Assembly: GCF_017565645.3 (NCBI RefSeq)
Contig: NZ_CP086136.1
Coordinates: 8,291,501 to 8,355,500 of the forward strand
Direction of reading: 5' to 3'
DNA from: Bradyrhizobium barranii subsp. barranii
Lineage (GTDB): Bacteria > Pseudomonadota > Alphaproteobacteria > Rhizobiales > Xanthobacteraceae
DNA: 64,000 bases
The notes beneath the pieces are model-generated. The model did no database searches and was not told the DNA's origin. It saw nothing but the letters and a program-made list of their open reading frames with translations. Below, piece by piece: positions 55,574 through 64,000 of this stretch. Position 1 is the first letter of the stretch. Every line of letters begins with the position of its first letter. Position numbers and translations under genes: made by a program.

Positions 55574-58500
55574 TCAGATTTGCGTTTCAAGGACCGGCAC
55601 CGGCGCGGCCGGCGCAAGAGTCGGGTTCGACGAATGAGTTTCGTGCGCCGGGTCAACCGTCTCTGACATTGGCCGGCAATCGTCGTGGACAGGGTGGATC
55701 CGGAACCACGCCACATAGAGCGCCGGCAGGAACAGGAGCGTCAGCAGCGTGCCGACGATGATGCCGCCCATCATCGCGTAGGCCATCGGGCCCCAGAAAA
55801 TCTCGCGCGCGATCGGAATCAGTGCGAGACTTGCGGCGGCTGCTGTCAGCAGGATCGGCCGCATGCGATGCTCGGTCGCTTCCACGACGGCATCCCAGGC
55901 CGGGCGCCCCTCCTTCCCCAGATCCTCAATCTGCACGATCAGGATCACTGAGTTCCGGACCAGAATGCCAATCAGCGCCAGCACGCCCAGGATGGCAACG
56001 AAGCCGAGAGGAGCGCCGCTCGGCAGCAGGGCCATGACGACGCCGATCACCGCAAGCGGTGCGACCGCAAACACCAGGAACAGGCGATGGAAGCTCCGCA
56101 GCTGAATCATCAGGACCGTAGCCATGACGAACAGCATCAGCGGAACGACGGCAACGATCGGCGACTGGCTCTTGGCGCTTTCCTCCACGGAGCCGCCGAT
56201 CGCCACCGAATAACCCGCCGGCAGTTCCTTGCCGAACTCCGCCACCTTCGGCGCCAACTGGTCCATGATTGTCTTCGGCTGGACGTTGGTGACGATGCCG
56301 GCCTTCAGCGTGATCGTGGGAATCCGCGCGCGGCGCCAGATCGTCGGCTGCTCGATTTCGTAGCGCAGATTCGCCACGGCCCCGAGCGGCACCGACTGCC
56401 CGCCCTGCCCGGTCAACTGCAGATCCCGGAGCGTATCGATCGAGCCGCGATCGACCGCAGTAGCGCGTCCCGTGACATTGACGAGGTAGATGCTGTCGCG
56501 AACCTGTGTGATCGGGGTGCCCTCGAGCACCGAGTTCACTGCCGTGGCGATGTCTTCCGACGTCACGCCGAGCTGGCGCGCCTTGTCCTGGAGAACGTCG
56601 ACCTTGACGACGCGCGCGGGCTCCATCCAGTCGAACACGACGTTGCCGAGACCGGGGTTGCTCCGGACGATGCCGGCAAGTTCCTGCGAGAGATCTCTGA
56701 CCTTTGCGATATCTGGTCCGCTCACGCGGTATTGCACGGGACGTCCCACGGGTGGGCCGACCTCAAGCAATTTGACGTAGGTGTCGGTGCCTGGAAACGT
56801 CTTCCTCAGATATTCCTCGAACTGCGCCTTGACGAGATCGCGCGCCTTTATGCCACCCTTGGTCACGACCACTTGCTGGCCGAACCATGCATTGGCCGTC
56901 TGCACGTCGAACGACAGCACAAACCGCGGCGCGCCGGTGCCGACATACGTCGACCAATGCTCCACGGAGCCATTGCCCTGCAGCTGTTCACGCTCGAAGC
57001 GCGCCATCTGCGCATTGGTGTCTGCAATCGAGGCATTTTGCGGCAGATTCCAGTCGATCACCAGCTCGTCACGGTCCGACGAGGGAAAGAACTGCTGCTG
57101 CACGAAAGTCATGCCGAACAACGCCACGAATAAGGCCGCAACCGTCACGCCGACCGTGATCCAGCGGTGATGCATGCAGACGAGCAGCAGGCGGGCGAAC
57201 ATCTGCGCCAGCCGGCCCTTCTTCCCGTGGTGCCCCTTCATCTTTGCGGGCAGGATGGTGACGCCGAGCAGCGGCGTGAACAGCACTGCGACGATCCACG
57301 ACACGATCAGGGAGACCCCAATCACCACGAACAGGGTGAAGGTGAACTCACCGGCATTGCTGGCGTTCAGCCCGATCGGGATGAAACCGGCGACGGTGAC
57401 CAGCGTGCCCGTCAGCATGGGAAAGGCGGTCGACGTATAGACGTGGGTCGCCGCCTTTTCCAGAGGATCGCCGACCTCCAGCCGGGCCACCATCATTTCG
57501 ACCGCAATCATCGCGTCATCGACCAGAAGGCCCAGCGCGATGATCAATGCACCCAGCGAAATTCTCTGCAATGAAATGCCGGCATAGTTCATCACCACGA
57601 ACGTAATGGCGAGAACCAGCGGGATCGCAATTGCGACGACAAGCCCGGCGCGCATGCCCAAGCTGAGAAAGCTGATGGCGAGAACGATAACGACGGCCTC
57701 AAACAGCGCTTCAGTAAAGCCCGACACCGCATGCTCGACGACAACAGGCTGATCGGCGACCAGGTGAACGCCGACGCCGATCGGCAGGTCGGAAATGACC
57801 TTCGTCATTTGCTCTTTCAGCGCCTCGCCGAAGTGAAGCAGGTTTGCGCCGGACTTCATGCCGATGGCGAGCCCGATTGCAGGCTGGCCGTTGTACCTGA
57901 ACAAGGTCTTGGCCGGATCGGCATAACCGCGCGTGATGGTCGCGACGTCAGTGAGCGGAAAGAAGCGGTCGTTGATCCGAAGATTGACCGCGTTCAGGCT
58001 TGCCTCCGACGTGAACCGGCCGTTGACCCGCACGCTGATCCGCTCGGGCCCGTCCTGGAAGACTCCGGACGGCGCGACCGCGTTTTGTCCCTGCAAAGAG
58101 GCCATGATCGAGTGGACGTCGAGGCCAAGGGCCGCGACCTTCCGGGTAGAGAATTCGAGGTAAATTACCTCGTCCTGTGTTCCCAGAATGTCGACCTTAC
58201 CCACATCCGGCACGGTCAACACCTTGGCGCGGATACCCTCGACCTCGTCGCGCAGCTGACGCTGGGTCAAGCCGTCGCTGGTGAAGGCATAAATGTTGCC
58301 GAACACGTCGCCGAAGCGATCGTTGAAGCCCGGCCCGATCACGCCTTGCGGGAATTCGCCCTTGATATCCGCGATCATGTTGCGGACGCGGACCCAGGTT
58401 GGCTTGACGTCAGCCGCTTTTGTCGTGTCTCGCAGATAGACGAATACGGTGGTCTGGCCCGCGACCGTCACGCTCTTGGTGTAGTCTAGCGATTCCAGCT

Positions 58501-58726
58501 CCTCGAGCTTCTTTTCGATCCTGTCAGTGACCTGGCGCGTCATTTCGTCGGGCGCTGCGCCCGGCCACTGCGCCTGGATCACCATGGTCTTGATGGTGAA
58601 GTCGGGATCTTCCTGACGACCAAGCTGAAGATAGGCAAAGAGGCCTGCCGCCATGAAGGCGATCATGAAATACCAGACGAGCGAACGGTGGCGGAGCGCC
58701 CAGTCGGAAAGGTTGAACGACGTCAT
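55574..58726 (-). CDS. RND efflux pump, inner-membrane permease
   Basis: A 1050-residue proton-driven RND pump of the AcrB/MMPL superfamily: N-terminal helix after RHRSLVWYFMIAFMAAGLF, porter domain, membrane helices including the proton-relay Asp pair in LGLLVDDAMIAVEMMVARLE, a second large periplasmic domain and helices 7-12 ending FLPALYVAWFRIHPVHDD. Overlaps the upstream adaptor by four bases. Substrates cannot be read. No outer-membrane TolC-like gene is in the operon. Confidence 0.93.
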   Translation of the reverse strand: MTSFNLSDWALRHRSLVWYFMIAFMAAGLFAYLQLGRQEDPDFTIKTMVIQAQWPGAAPDEMTRQVTDRIEKKLEELESLDYTKSVTVAGQTTVFVYLRDTTKAADVKPTWVRVRNMIADIKGEFPQGVIGPGFNDRFGDVFGNIYAFTSDGLTQRQLRDEVEGIRAKVLTVPDVGKVDILGTQDEVIYLEFSTRKVAALGLDVHSIMASLQGQNAVAPSGVFQDGPERISVRVNGRFTSEASLNAVNLRINDRFFPLTDVATITRGYADPAKTLFRYNGQPAIGLAIGMKSGANLLHFGEALKEQMTKVISDLPIGVGVHLVADQPVVVEHAVSGFTEALFEAVVIVLAISFLSLGMRAGLVVAIAIPLVLAITFVVMNYAGISLQRISLGALIIALGLLVDDAMIAVEMMVARLEVGDPLEKAATHVYTSTAFPMLTGTLVTVAGFIPIGLNASNAGEFTFTLFVVIGVSLIVSWIVAVLFTPLLGVTILPAKMKGHHGKKGRLAQMFARLLLVCMHHRWITVGVTVAALFVALFGMTFVQQQFFPSSDRDELVIDWNLPQNASIADTNAQMARFEREQLQGNGSVEHWSTYVGTGAPRFVLSFDVQTANAWFGQQVVVTKGGIKARDLVKAQFEEYLRKTFPGTDTYVKLLEVGPPVGRPVQYRVSGPDIAKVRDLSQELAGIVRSNPGLGNVVFDWMEPARVVKVDVLQDKARQLGVTSEDIATAVNSVLEGTPITQVRDSIYLVNVTGRATAVDRGSIDTLRDLQLTGQGGQSVPLGAVANLRYEIEQPTIWRRARIPTITLKAGIVTNVQPKTIMDQLAPKVAEFGKELPAGYSVAIGGSVEESAKSQSPIVAVVPLMLFVMATVLMIQLRSFHRLFLVFAVAPLAVIGVVMALLPSGAPLGFVAILGVLALIGILVRNSVILIVQIEDLGKEGRPAWDAVVEATEHRMRPILLTAAAASLALIPIAREIFWGPMAYAMMGGIIVGTLLTLLFLPALYVAWFRIHPVHDDCRPMSETVDPAHETHSSNPTLAPAAPVPVLETQI

Positions 58727-59799
58727 GGCTTCTGATCCTTTTCGATACGGACGTGTTGTCCTTGTTTGAGGCTGTGGATTCCGGCGGTCACGATGCGCGC
58801 GCCGGGGGCAAGCCCACTGGCGACGCGGGCACCTGCGGGGTCCCCGGCGAGATCGACCTTGTGCAGCGACACGGTGCTCGCAGGCTGATCGACGACCCAG
58901 ACAAAATTCTCGCCATCCTTGGCGAGCACCGCCGAGGCGGGGACACGCAATGTCGGGCTTTGCGTTTTGTCGAGCGTCGCGGTGACAGTCGTGCCCAAGC
59001 GGAAGCTTTCAGGCGGATAGTTCAGGGCGATACGGACTCGCCGCAGGCGCGTCACGGGGTCTGCCTGCGGAGCGATCTCGCGAACCTTGCCGTCGCCCCG
59101 GACGGCGGGGAGCAACTGCAAGCCGACACTGAACGGCAAGCCAATTTCAAGCGGCACCGGGAAATCCTCCCCGATATCGACCACCGCCTCCCGGATGTCG
59201 GGCCTCGCAACCGTCACGACATTTTGGCCAGGAGAGACCACTTGTCCGACTTCTGCGCCCACCGCAGTGACGACACCGGCGAAATCGGCCTTGAGCTGGG
59301 CATAGCCCCGTTGCTCGATGGCCTTGATCAAGTTCGCCTGTGTGTGTGCGACCGACGCGGCGGCACCGGCTCGCGCCTGCTCGGCGTTGTCCAGTGTCTG
59401 CTTGGTGGTGGCGTCGGTTGTGATGAGGGTCCGCTGCCGCTCCTCAGTCGCCTTGGCAGTCGCCAGGAGCGCTTCGGCCTTGGTGAGCTCAGCCTTCGCC
59501 GAGCGCACCGCAAGCTCCAGAGCCATGGAATCGATGACACCGACTGTTTGTCCTTCGCTGACGACGTCACCAACGGAGACGGGACGCCCGGTCAGACGTC
59601 CCAGGACGCGGAACGCGAGATTGGTCTTATACTGCGGCTCAACAACGCCAACGGCGACGATGCCGTCCGGGCGGCTTGGCTCAAGCACCATCGACAGCAC
59701 GGGTCGCACAGGCTCGGGCGCTTTCACCTCCTGCTGGCATCCAACCAGCACCAGCGCGGATACAATCGCGCCGGCTGTAATCATAGCGCGCCTCTTCAT
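58723..59799 (-). CDS. RND periplasmic adaptor lipoprotein 2
   Basis: A 358-residue membrane-fusion protein with a lipobox (VSALVLVGCQQ), biotinyl-lipoyl half-motifs (GRLTGRPVSVGDVVSEGQT and FAGVVTAVGAEVGQVVSPGQ) around a coiled-coil hairpin, then beta-barrel and membrane-proximal domains ending ARIVTAGIHSLKQGQHVRIE. Joins the pump to an outer-membrane channel. Four-base overlap with both neighbours. Confidence 0.9.
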   Translation of the reverse strand: MKRRAMITAGAIVSALVLVGCQQEVKAPEPVRPVLSMVLEPSRPDGIVAVGVVEPQYKTNLAFRVLGRLTGRPVSVGDVVSEGQTVGVIDSMALELAVRSAKAELTKAEALLATAKATEERQRTLITTDATTKQTLDNAEQARAGAAASVAHTQANLIKAIEQRGYAQLKADFAGVVTAVGAEVGQVVSPGQNVVTVARPDIREAVVDIGEDFPVPLEIGLPFSVGLQLLPAVRGDGKVREIAPQADPVTRLRRVRIALNYPPESFRLGTTVTATLDKTQSPTLRVPASAVLAKDGENFVWVVDQPASTVSLHKVDLAGDPAGARVASGLAPGARIVTAGIHSLKQGQHVRIEKDQKP

Positions 59800-60929
59800 G
59801 ACGGATCTCCCTCATATGTCACGGCCTGGCCATTGCTCAGCAGCTTGCCGCCATCGATCACGACGCGCTCCCCCGGCTTGAGTCCCGCCTTGATCAGCAC
59901 TTCACGGGCTTCATAACCGCCGATCGTCACCGGCTTCAGCGCAGCTGTTTTGGTCGCCGGGTCGACGGTCCAAACCGCGGGCTTCGATCCCGCCGCCGCC
60001 AATGCACTCCAGGGCAATGCGATCTGCTGCTGGGCTTTCGCTTTGACGGTTCCTGCAACGGCGCTTCCAAGCGTCATCGCTGCCGATGGATCCTGAATGG
60101 CAACCTTGACGCGGATGGTCGCGCTTCTCGCGTCAATCGCGGGCGAGACTTCCCTGACATGCCCGCTCGCCATCACGCCAGCGTCGGAGACAAGCGCCAG
60201 CGATACGCTGCCGGCGTCGAGATCACCAAAGAAGAGGGATTCGTAGATGTCGAAGACGGCATCCCGTTCTCCGTCCTGCGCCAGCGAAAACACGGGTTGC
60301 GCGGCCTGTACGACCTGGCCGACTTCCAGATTGCGCGCGGTGACCACGCCTGCCGCTTCCGCGCGCAGTGCGGTATAGCCAAGGGCGTCTTTCGACGTTC
60401 CCAGCTCCGCCTTTGCTGCTTCAAGCGCACCTTCTGCGGTTCGCAATCCTTCCTGCGCCTGATCGTAGACCGTCCGCGTGGTAAAACCGCTTGCGATCAG
60501 CGCCTTCTGCCGTTCGAAGGTTACCTTGGCCACGCGCAGCTGAGATTCTGCGGCCAGCACCGCCGCGGTCGCGGCATCGACGTCGGCCTGCTGCTCCGCT
60601 GGATCGAGTACAGCCAGGATCTCACCAGCCTCGACGTGCGCGCCGACATCGACGTAGCGCGCGAGCACACGTCCACTGACGCGGAATGACTGGTCAGCGT
60701 GGAAACGGGCCTGGATTTCGCCGGTCAGCGTGACGGAGGCTTGCCGGTCGCGCGGCTGCACGATCTCCGTGCGCACGATAGCAGCGCGCATGATGGGAGC
60801 GGCAGAATGATCATTGCAACCACTCAGCGCGATTGCGGCCAGCGCGGCCGCCAGGAGGCCAGCCCCTCTCAGCCTGCCTTTGCTGGCAGTTTCAGCGTTG
60901 CCATTTTGGTTGGCTGCGTGATGTTTCAT
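59796..60929 (-). CDS. RND periplasmic adaptor lipoprotein 1
   Basis: A 377-residue membrane-fusion protein, first gene of the operon: lipobox ALAAIALSGCND, GRVLARYVDVGAHVEAGEIL and AAGVVTARNLEVGQVVQAAQ lipoyl halves, coiled-coil hairpin, and an end GLKPGERVVIDGGKLLSNGQ. It differs clearly from adaptor 2, so two distinct adaptors serve one pump. Start ATG 60929; the site at 61037 is about 110 bases upstream. Confidence 0.9.
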   Translation of the reverse strand: MKHHAANQNGNAETASKGRLRGAGLLAAALAAIALSGCNDHSAAPIMRAAIVRTEIVQPRDRQASVTLTGEIQARFHADQSFRVSGRVLARYVDVGAHVEAGEILAVLDPAEQQADVDAATAAVLAAESQLRVAKVTFERQKALIASGFTTRTVYDQAQEGLRTAEGALEAAKAELGTSKDALGYTALRAEAAGVVTARNLEVGQVVQAAQPVFSLAQDGERDAVFDIYESLFFGDLDAGSVSLALVSDAGVMASGHVREVSPAIDARSATIRVKVAIQDPSAAMTLGSAVAGTVKAKAQQQIALPWSALAAAGSKPAVWTVDPATKTAALKPVTIGGYEAREVLIKAGLKPGERVVIDGGKLLSNGQAVTYEGDPS

Positions 60930-61036
60930 GACAAGTCCATGTGGTCAGTCACGGTTATCTCCTCAGGTTGCTCCTGCCGGTCCATCCGGACGAGCTATCG
61001 CAGACCCGGCAAGCAAAGCTGTCTGCGCTGGCTTTT

Positions 61037-61056
61037 ATTACACTAAACCGTATATT
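61037..61056. promoter_or_regulatory. TetR-type operator, site 2 (efflux operon / tetR)
   Basis: Read on the minus strand: AATATAC-GGTTTA-GTGTAAT, the same half-site layout with two mismatches. It lies between the divergent tetR (61126) and efflux operon (60929), where a TetR repressor normally acts. Confidence 0.65.
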
Positions 61057-61125
61057 TTCTTTTTCTTGCATTTTCCTTCCCTGCATGTCAAGCGGGATCT
61101 GCAAACTCGTAACTAGGAGATCGTG

Positions 61126-61788
61126 ATGGCGAAGAACAAAAGCCCGAAACGCGGCAGACCGCCCAAGGACCTCGCCGGCGACGTCCAGGCGCGGATTCTC
61201 GATGCGGCCCAGCAGCTCTTTCTCGAGAAAGGGTTTCGGAGTGCCAGCATCGATGACATCTCCGAGTTGGCCCCTGCGAGCAAACCGACCATCTATGCCC
61301 ACTTCCCCGGCAAGGAGGCGCTGTTTGTGGCCGTGGTGGCACGGACCATCAACGGATTGACAGATTTCGAGGGGTTCACGCCGGCAGGCCGCACCATCCA
61401 GGAAAAACTCGCCAATCTCGGCATCGAGATCGTGGAGAGATTCGTCGAGGACACGTTGGATCTCACGCGCGCGACGATCGCCGAGGCGCGGCGATTTCCC
61501 GAGTTGAGCCGAAATGTTCACGACGCGGCGCGCGACCGCGCGGCTGGGGCAGTATCGCAGCTCTTGAACGAGGCAACGCAAAGGGTCGCGCGCTCACCTA
61601 AAGGACCTTTCAGCGCAAAGCGGAGCGTAGCGACCGCGCAGATGTTCATGGATCTCATCCTGCTTCCGATGCTTATGAGATCTCTGATGGGTGAGGACCT
61701 GAAGGATCTCCAAAAAGAACTGCCGACGTTCCTGCACGAACGGGTCAATTTCTTTCTTGCGGCTTGCGAGGCAGATTGGAGGCCGTGA
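61126..61788 (+). CDS. TetR-family repressor, divergent from the efflux operon
   Basis: A 220-residue regulator: basic N-terminus (KNKSPKRGRPPKD), HTH (ILDAAQQLFLEKGFRSASID then LAPASKPTIYAHFPGKEALF) and an all-helical ligand domain of the AcrR-C type. ATG 61126 follows AGGAGA; GTG 61123 is an alternative. Position and operator suggest it represses the pump and probably itself; ligand unknown. Confidence 0.92.
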   Translation: MAKNKSPKRGRPPKDLAGDVQARILDAAQQLFLEKGFRSASIDDISELAPASKPTIYAHFPGKEALFVAVVARTINGLTDFEGFTPAGRTIQEKLANLGIEIVERFVEDTLDLTRATIAEARRFPELSRNVHDAARDRAAGAVSQLLNEATQRVARSPKGPFSAKRSVATAQMFMDLILLPMLMRSLMGEDLKDLQKELPTFLHERVNFFLAACEADWRP

Positions 61789-61807
61789 ATCAGCCACACC
61801 CCGCCCG

Positions 61808-62461
61808 CTATCCTTGCGCCACCGCTTTGGGACGTAAGTCGGCGCCGAGGTCGATCGACTGCCCCCACGGTACGTGATGCAGGGCGCCCGCGCAGAAATC
61901 CATCACCTCGTCAAACGCGGGCCGAACGGTAGCCGACTTGATCCGCGATGGATTGAGATATCCGTCCATTGCTTCAAGCAGGCAACCAGTCATCGCCATC
62001 GGACTTCCCGGTCGCAGTTCGCCGCTCGCCTGTCCGCCAGCAATGATCGCGCGCACAAGTTCCCGGATCCGGTCTGCGTGAGACAGCGCGACTGGCCAGT
62101 TCTCGCTTACCGCCGCAGCGACCAATTCGTGTAATTTGCTGTCGTTCTCCAGCCGGTGTTCGTGCAGTTGCGAGATTGCGCTCAAAGCGGCCGTTAGACG
62201 CTCCAGAGCCGATCCGCTCAAGAGAGCCGCAAGGATTGCGGCCGCGGAGACCTGTTCGAACAAATCCGCCACGACCGCCTCTTCGATCGCCTGCTTTGAA
62301 GCGAAGAAGCGGTAGACGTTGGCGGGCGACATCGACGTTCCGCGAGCGATATCGGCGACGGTGGTCTTCCTGAACCCGATTTTGCGGTGCAATCGGATCG
62401 CGGCTTGTACGATCCGCTGACGAATGCACGGCGATCCGGCCTGAGGTACGCGTTCCTGCAT
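61808..62461 (-). CDS. TetR-family regulator, second
   Basis: A 217-residue regulator with HTH (RIVQAAIRLHRKIGFRKTTV, then IARGTSMSPANVYRFFASKQ) and a C-terminal helical domain. Convergent with the first TetR gene (20 bases apart), not close to it in sequence. It may control the genes downstream or act elsewhere; no separate operator was found. Stop codon and start are well defined; the ATG has only a weak ribosome site. Confidence 0.9.
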   Translation of the reverse strand: MQERVPQAGSPCIRQRIVQAAIRLHRKIGFRKTTVADIARGTSMSPANVYRFFASKQAIEEAVVADLFEQVSAAAILAALLSGSALERLTAALSAISQLHEHRLENDSKLHELVAAAVSENWPVALSHADRIRELVRAIIAGGQASGELRPGSPMAMTGCLLEAMDGYLNPSRIKSATVRPAFDEVMDFCAGALHHVPWGQSIDLGADLRPKAVAQG

Positions 62462-62472
62462 CGCTTGGGACC

Positions 62473-62910
62473 TCAGTGAGATGGGATCGAATGCAATTCG
62501 CGTCGGCAGGCTTCCCCGAAGCCACGCAAGGGATCCATTTCCTCCAGGAACTCAGGCAGATCGCCAAATTCGCGGTTTGGTGACAGGTAGGTTTCGATGA
62601 TCAGGCGACCTGCCCGCTCCGCGGCTTGAACCACTTGATCGCTGGACAGAATCCTCATCCGCCCTATGAGCGCATACAGATTGACCAGTTGCGGAATCTC
62701 GGATTTGTCGCTGACGAGCGCGTCGGCGTAGACTCGGGAGGCCTCCTCGATGAAGCTTCGATAGAGCCGCTCGCGCTTGGAAATCGACCGGGCATAGTGA
62801 CGCTCGCGAAGCCTGCGGCGCCGAGTCACCCATCCAGTTACGATTGTGGAGATCGCTCCGAAGGCCGAGCCCCCGAACGCAGCGAAAGCGGGCGCATAAA
62901 TCGTGTTCAT
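62473..62910 (-). CDS. Hypothetical protein with N-terminal membrane helix
   Basis: A 145-residue protein: hydrophobic N-terminus (APAFAAFGGSAFGAISTIVT), then a basic and helical cytoplasmic part (RRRLRERHYARSISKRERLY) ending LRGFGEACRRELHSI. GAGGAC precedes ATG 62910. Upstream of the second tetR on the same strand, 11 bases apart, so likely one operon. Related small proteins exist in bradyrhizobia as I recall; function unknown. Confidence 0.7.
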   Translation of the reverse strand: MNTIYAPAFAAFGGSAFGAISTIVTGWVTRRRRLRERHYARSISKRERLYRSFIEEASRVYADALVSDKSEIPQLVNLYALIGRMRILSSDQVVQAAERAGRLIIETYLSPNREFGDLPEFLEEMDPLRGFGEACRRELHSIPSH

Positions 62911-62914
62911 ACGA

Positions 62915-63202
62915 TCAGTCCTCATCTCTTGCGCCGCGGTGGCGGGGCGATCCGATGGTCCTGACCGCAGCAGTTCCCGCAGCGTGATCGAAGACGGCCC
63001 TGCAAGCATCGCTCAGGTCTGACTCTCTTTGCCTGAGACAGGCCTCCACATTCGTGGCGTCGGGGATGTAGCTAAGGCACAGCCGGAAGGCGTCAGGCGC
63101 GCATGCGGCCCTCTGTTCGGGAGTGCCGCGGTTCTCCTGCGCAAAGGCAGTCCCATTGCCGAACGTCGCCGCCAGCATGACGACTAATGTGAACTTGAAC
63201 AT
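62915..63202 (-). CDS. Small secreted Cys-containing protein
   Basis: A 95-residue periplasmic protein: signal peptide (MFKFTLVVMLAATFGNGTAF, cleaved near AFAQE) and a Cys4 domain (RAACAPDAFRLCLSYIPDA, then CLRQRESDLSDACRAVF) with regular spacing, suggesting two disulfides. AGAAGGG precedes ATG 63202. Family recurrent in rhizobia; function unknown. Confidence 0.75.
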   Translation of the reverse strand: MFKFTLVVMLAATFGNGTAFAQENRGTPEQRAACAPDAFRLCLSYIPDATNVEACLRQRESDLSDACRAVFDHAAGTAAVRTIGSPRHRGARDED

Positions 63203-63345
63203 ACCGAATCCCTTCTTCTGTTGAGCATCGCTCGTTCGAACAGGTGAACGCAGCGTCACGCTCCGAGACCCACCCTTCAAACAGTCTGAACACGCGCTTG
63301 TGACTCTTCGCTCTTGACACATCCCTCAGGCCGGGATGTATATGA

Positions 63346-63365
63346 AATATACGGTGTAGTATATT
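63346..63365. promoter_or_regulatory. TetR-type operator, site 3
   Basis: AATATAC-GGTGTA-GTATATT, a perfect 7-bp inverted repeat with a 6-base spacer, best of the three sites. It ends 13 bases before ATG 63379, so a bound repressor would block that gene's start region; the divergent 63202 gene could also respond. Confidence 0.7.
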
Positions 63366-63378
63366 TATGGAGCCGAGA

Positions 63379-63588
63379 ATGTCAACGCTTTTGTGGTCGC
63401 TCGCGAAGGAAAATCCGTGGCCGGGGCTTGCGCTCGCATCCCTGAACCTGGTCGTGGCTCTGTCTCTCGTGGGCCTGAGCCTGCTGCTGGGCGTCACGAT
63501 ATCGTTGCTTGCCGGGCTGCACGCGTTCGTCGGCGAGCGGTCTTGGATCACGCCAAAGGGACTTCAGCGCGGGAGCGGGGCGCTGTGA
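63379..63588 (+). CDS. Small membrane protein under a TetR-type operator
   Basis: A 69-residue protein with one long or two short helices (GLALASLNLVVALSLVGLSL and LLGVTISLLAGLHAF) and a polar tail. ATG 63379 has GGAG upstream; the ATG at 63367 overlaps that site. Its TGA overlaps the next gene's GTG by four bases, so the two are coupled. Function unknown. Confidence 0.65.
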   Translation: MSTLLWSLAKENPWPGLALASLNLVVALSLVGLSLLLGVTISLLAGLHAFVGERSWITPKGLQRGSGAL

Positions 63589-64000
63589 GCAGAACATCCG
63601 TCTTGTCAATGCGTGCGCGCGGCTCAGTCGATACTCAAGCTCCCGTGCTGGGTTACTTTCTGTGGGTCGGCGGAGCGTTGCTCGTGCTGCTCTTTGCAGC
63701 CAATTCCCTGTTGCCCGAGACCCCGGCGAGCAGGCTCATCGAATCGCATTCTACACTTCCGCCGATCCGAATCGCCTCCGAGCTGAAGAGATCGGAAGCA
63801 GTTGTCATCGATACCAGCCTGCCCGGTTTCCTGCCCATTCTCCCGCACAGGGAGATTGCAGTCCCCTCGCCGCTCAGCTCGGATGTGGCCGATGCTGTAC
63901 GACAGCCGTCCGCGTTATTGTCCGAGCAATCCGATGCGAGTGACGGGAGCCCCGCAATCCCGACCCGTATCCGTGAAACGTTGGCGCAGTTAGGTCCGGG
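63585..64000 (+). CDS. Hypothetical membrane-anchored protein (partial, runs off window)
   Basis: Starts GTG 63585, coupled to the previous gene, and stays open to the end (at least 138 residues). One N-terminal helix (LGYFLWVGGALLVLLFAANS) is followed by LIESHSTLPPIRIASELKRS and a Ser/Pro-rich extracytoplasmic part. A family seen in bradyrhizobia as I recall, function unknown. An internal ATG at 63609 is less likely. Confidence 0.65.
   Translation, partial: MSRTSVLSMRARGSVDTQAPVLGYFLWVGGALLVLLFAANSLLPETPASRLIESHSTLPPIRIASELKRSEAVVIDTSLPGFLPILPHREIAVPSPLSSDVADAVRQPSALLSEQSDASDGSPAIPTRIRETLAQLGP

Noticed and set aside
56087..57133. 348-codon plus-strand frame over the RND gene
   Set aside because: Antisense shadow; Asp/His/Arg-rich composition typical of such shadows.

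Overview
The window looks like a piece of a Bradyrhizobium-type chromosome (Alphaproteobacteria, Rhizobiales). I infer this from the high GC, many small secreted or stress-related proteins typical of that genus, a perfect EcfG-type stress promoter, phasin and PHB/ketone-body genes, and a heavy load of insertion sequences. No rRNA, no complete tRNA and no CRISPR array was seen.

Layout. 1-15.2 kb: a broken DUF6745 gene and its partner, ammonium transporter AmtB, gene fragments (an amidase/MFS chimera, a TPR fragment), a C13 (legumain-like) peptidase next to a Cys/Gly-rich peptide gene with a broken tail, then stress and metabolism genes (PPK2, transglutaminase, OtsA, DUF1003) mixed with small conserved proteins. 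15.4-24.6 kb: an IS-rich stretch with a frameshifted IS1380 element, an intact IS110 transposase, an internally deleted IS110 transposase, and an intact IS3 element sitting in the signal peptide of a peptidoglycan-binding protein. 22.4-26.5 kb also carries 3' tRNA fragments (Glu-like; two with anticodon CAT) and a SIR2-family fragment, read here as an eroded integration hot spot. 26.7-31.6 kb: an apparently intact block with a PRC-barrel protein behind an EcfG promoter, an AI-2E family permease, a TAXI-type binding protein and a Cj0069/ATP-grasp-like protein. 31.6-39 kb: relics (ABC ATPase, DUF2946, ribonucleotide reductase, DUF2130) and an intact IS66 element splitting a small secreted protein gene, with an exact 8-bp target duplication. 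39-49 kb: a Crp/Fnr regulator and a decayed paralogue, a second PRC-barrel protein, phasin, many small conserved proteins, and MgtE. 49.3-51.3 kb: IS630, a PIN-domain gene and an IS481 relic.

51.8-64 kb is the most coherent part. A three-gene operon, patatin-like hydrolase (frameshifted), acetoacetate decarboxylase and 3-hydroxybutyrate dehydrogenase, fits ketone-body/PHB metabolism. Next to it is an efflux operon with two lipoprotein adaptors, one RND pump and a Pro/Gly-rich secreted protein, divergent from a TetR regulator. A second TetR gene and several small envelope proteins follow. The same palindrome, AATATAC-N6-GTATATT or close variants, occurs in front of the patatin operon, between the first TetR gene and the efflux operon, and in front of the small membrane-protein operon at 63.4 kb. 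I propose a single local TetR regulon tying these units together.

Several otherwise well-preserved reading frames carry single-base lesions (patatin, the secreted protein at 32.4-33.0 kb, the IS1380 transposase). These may be real decay or assembly errors.
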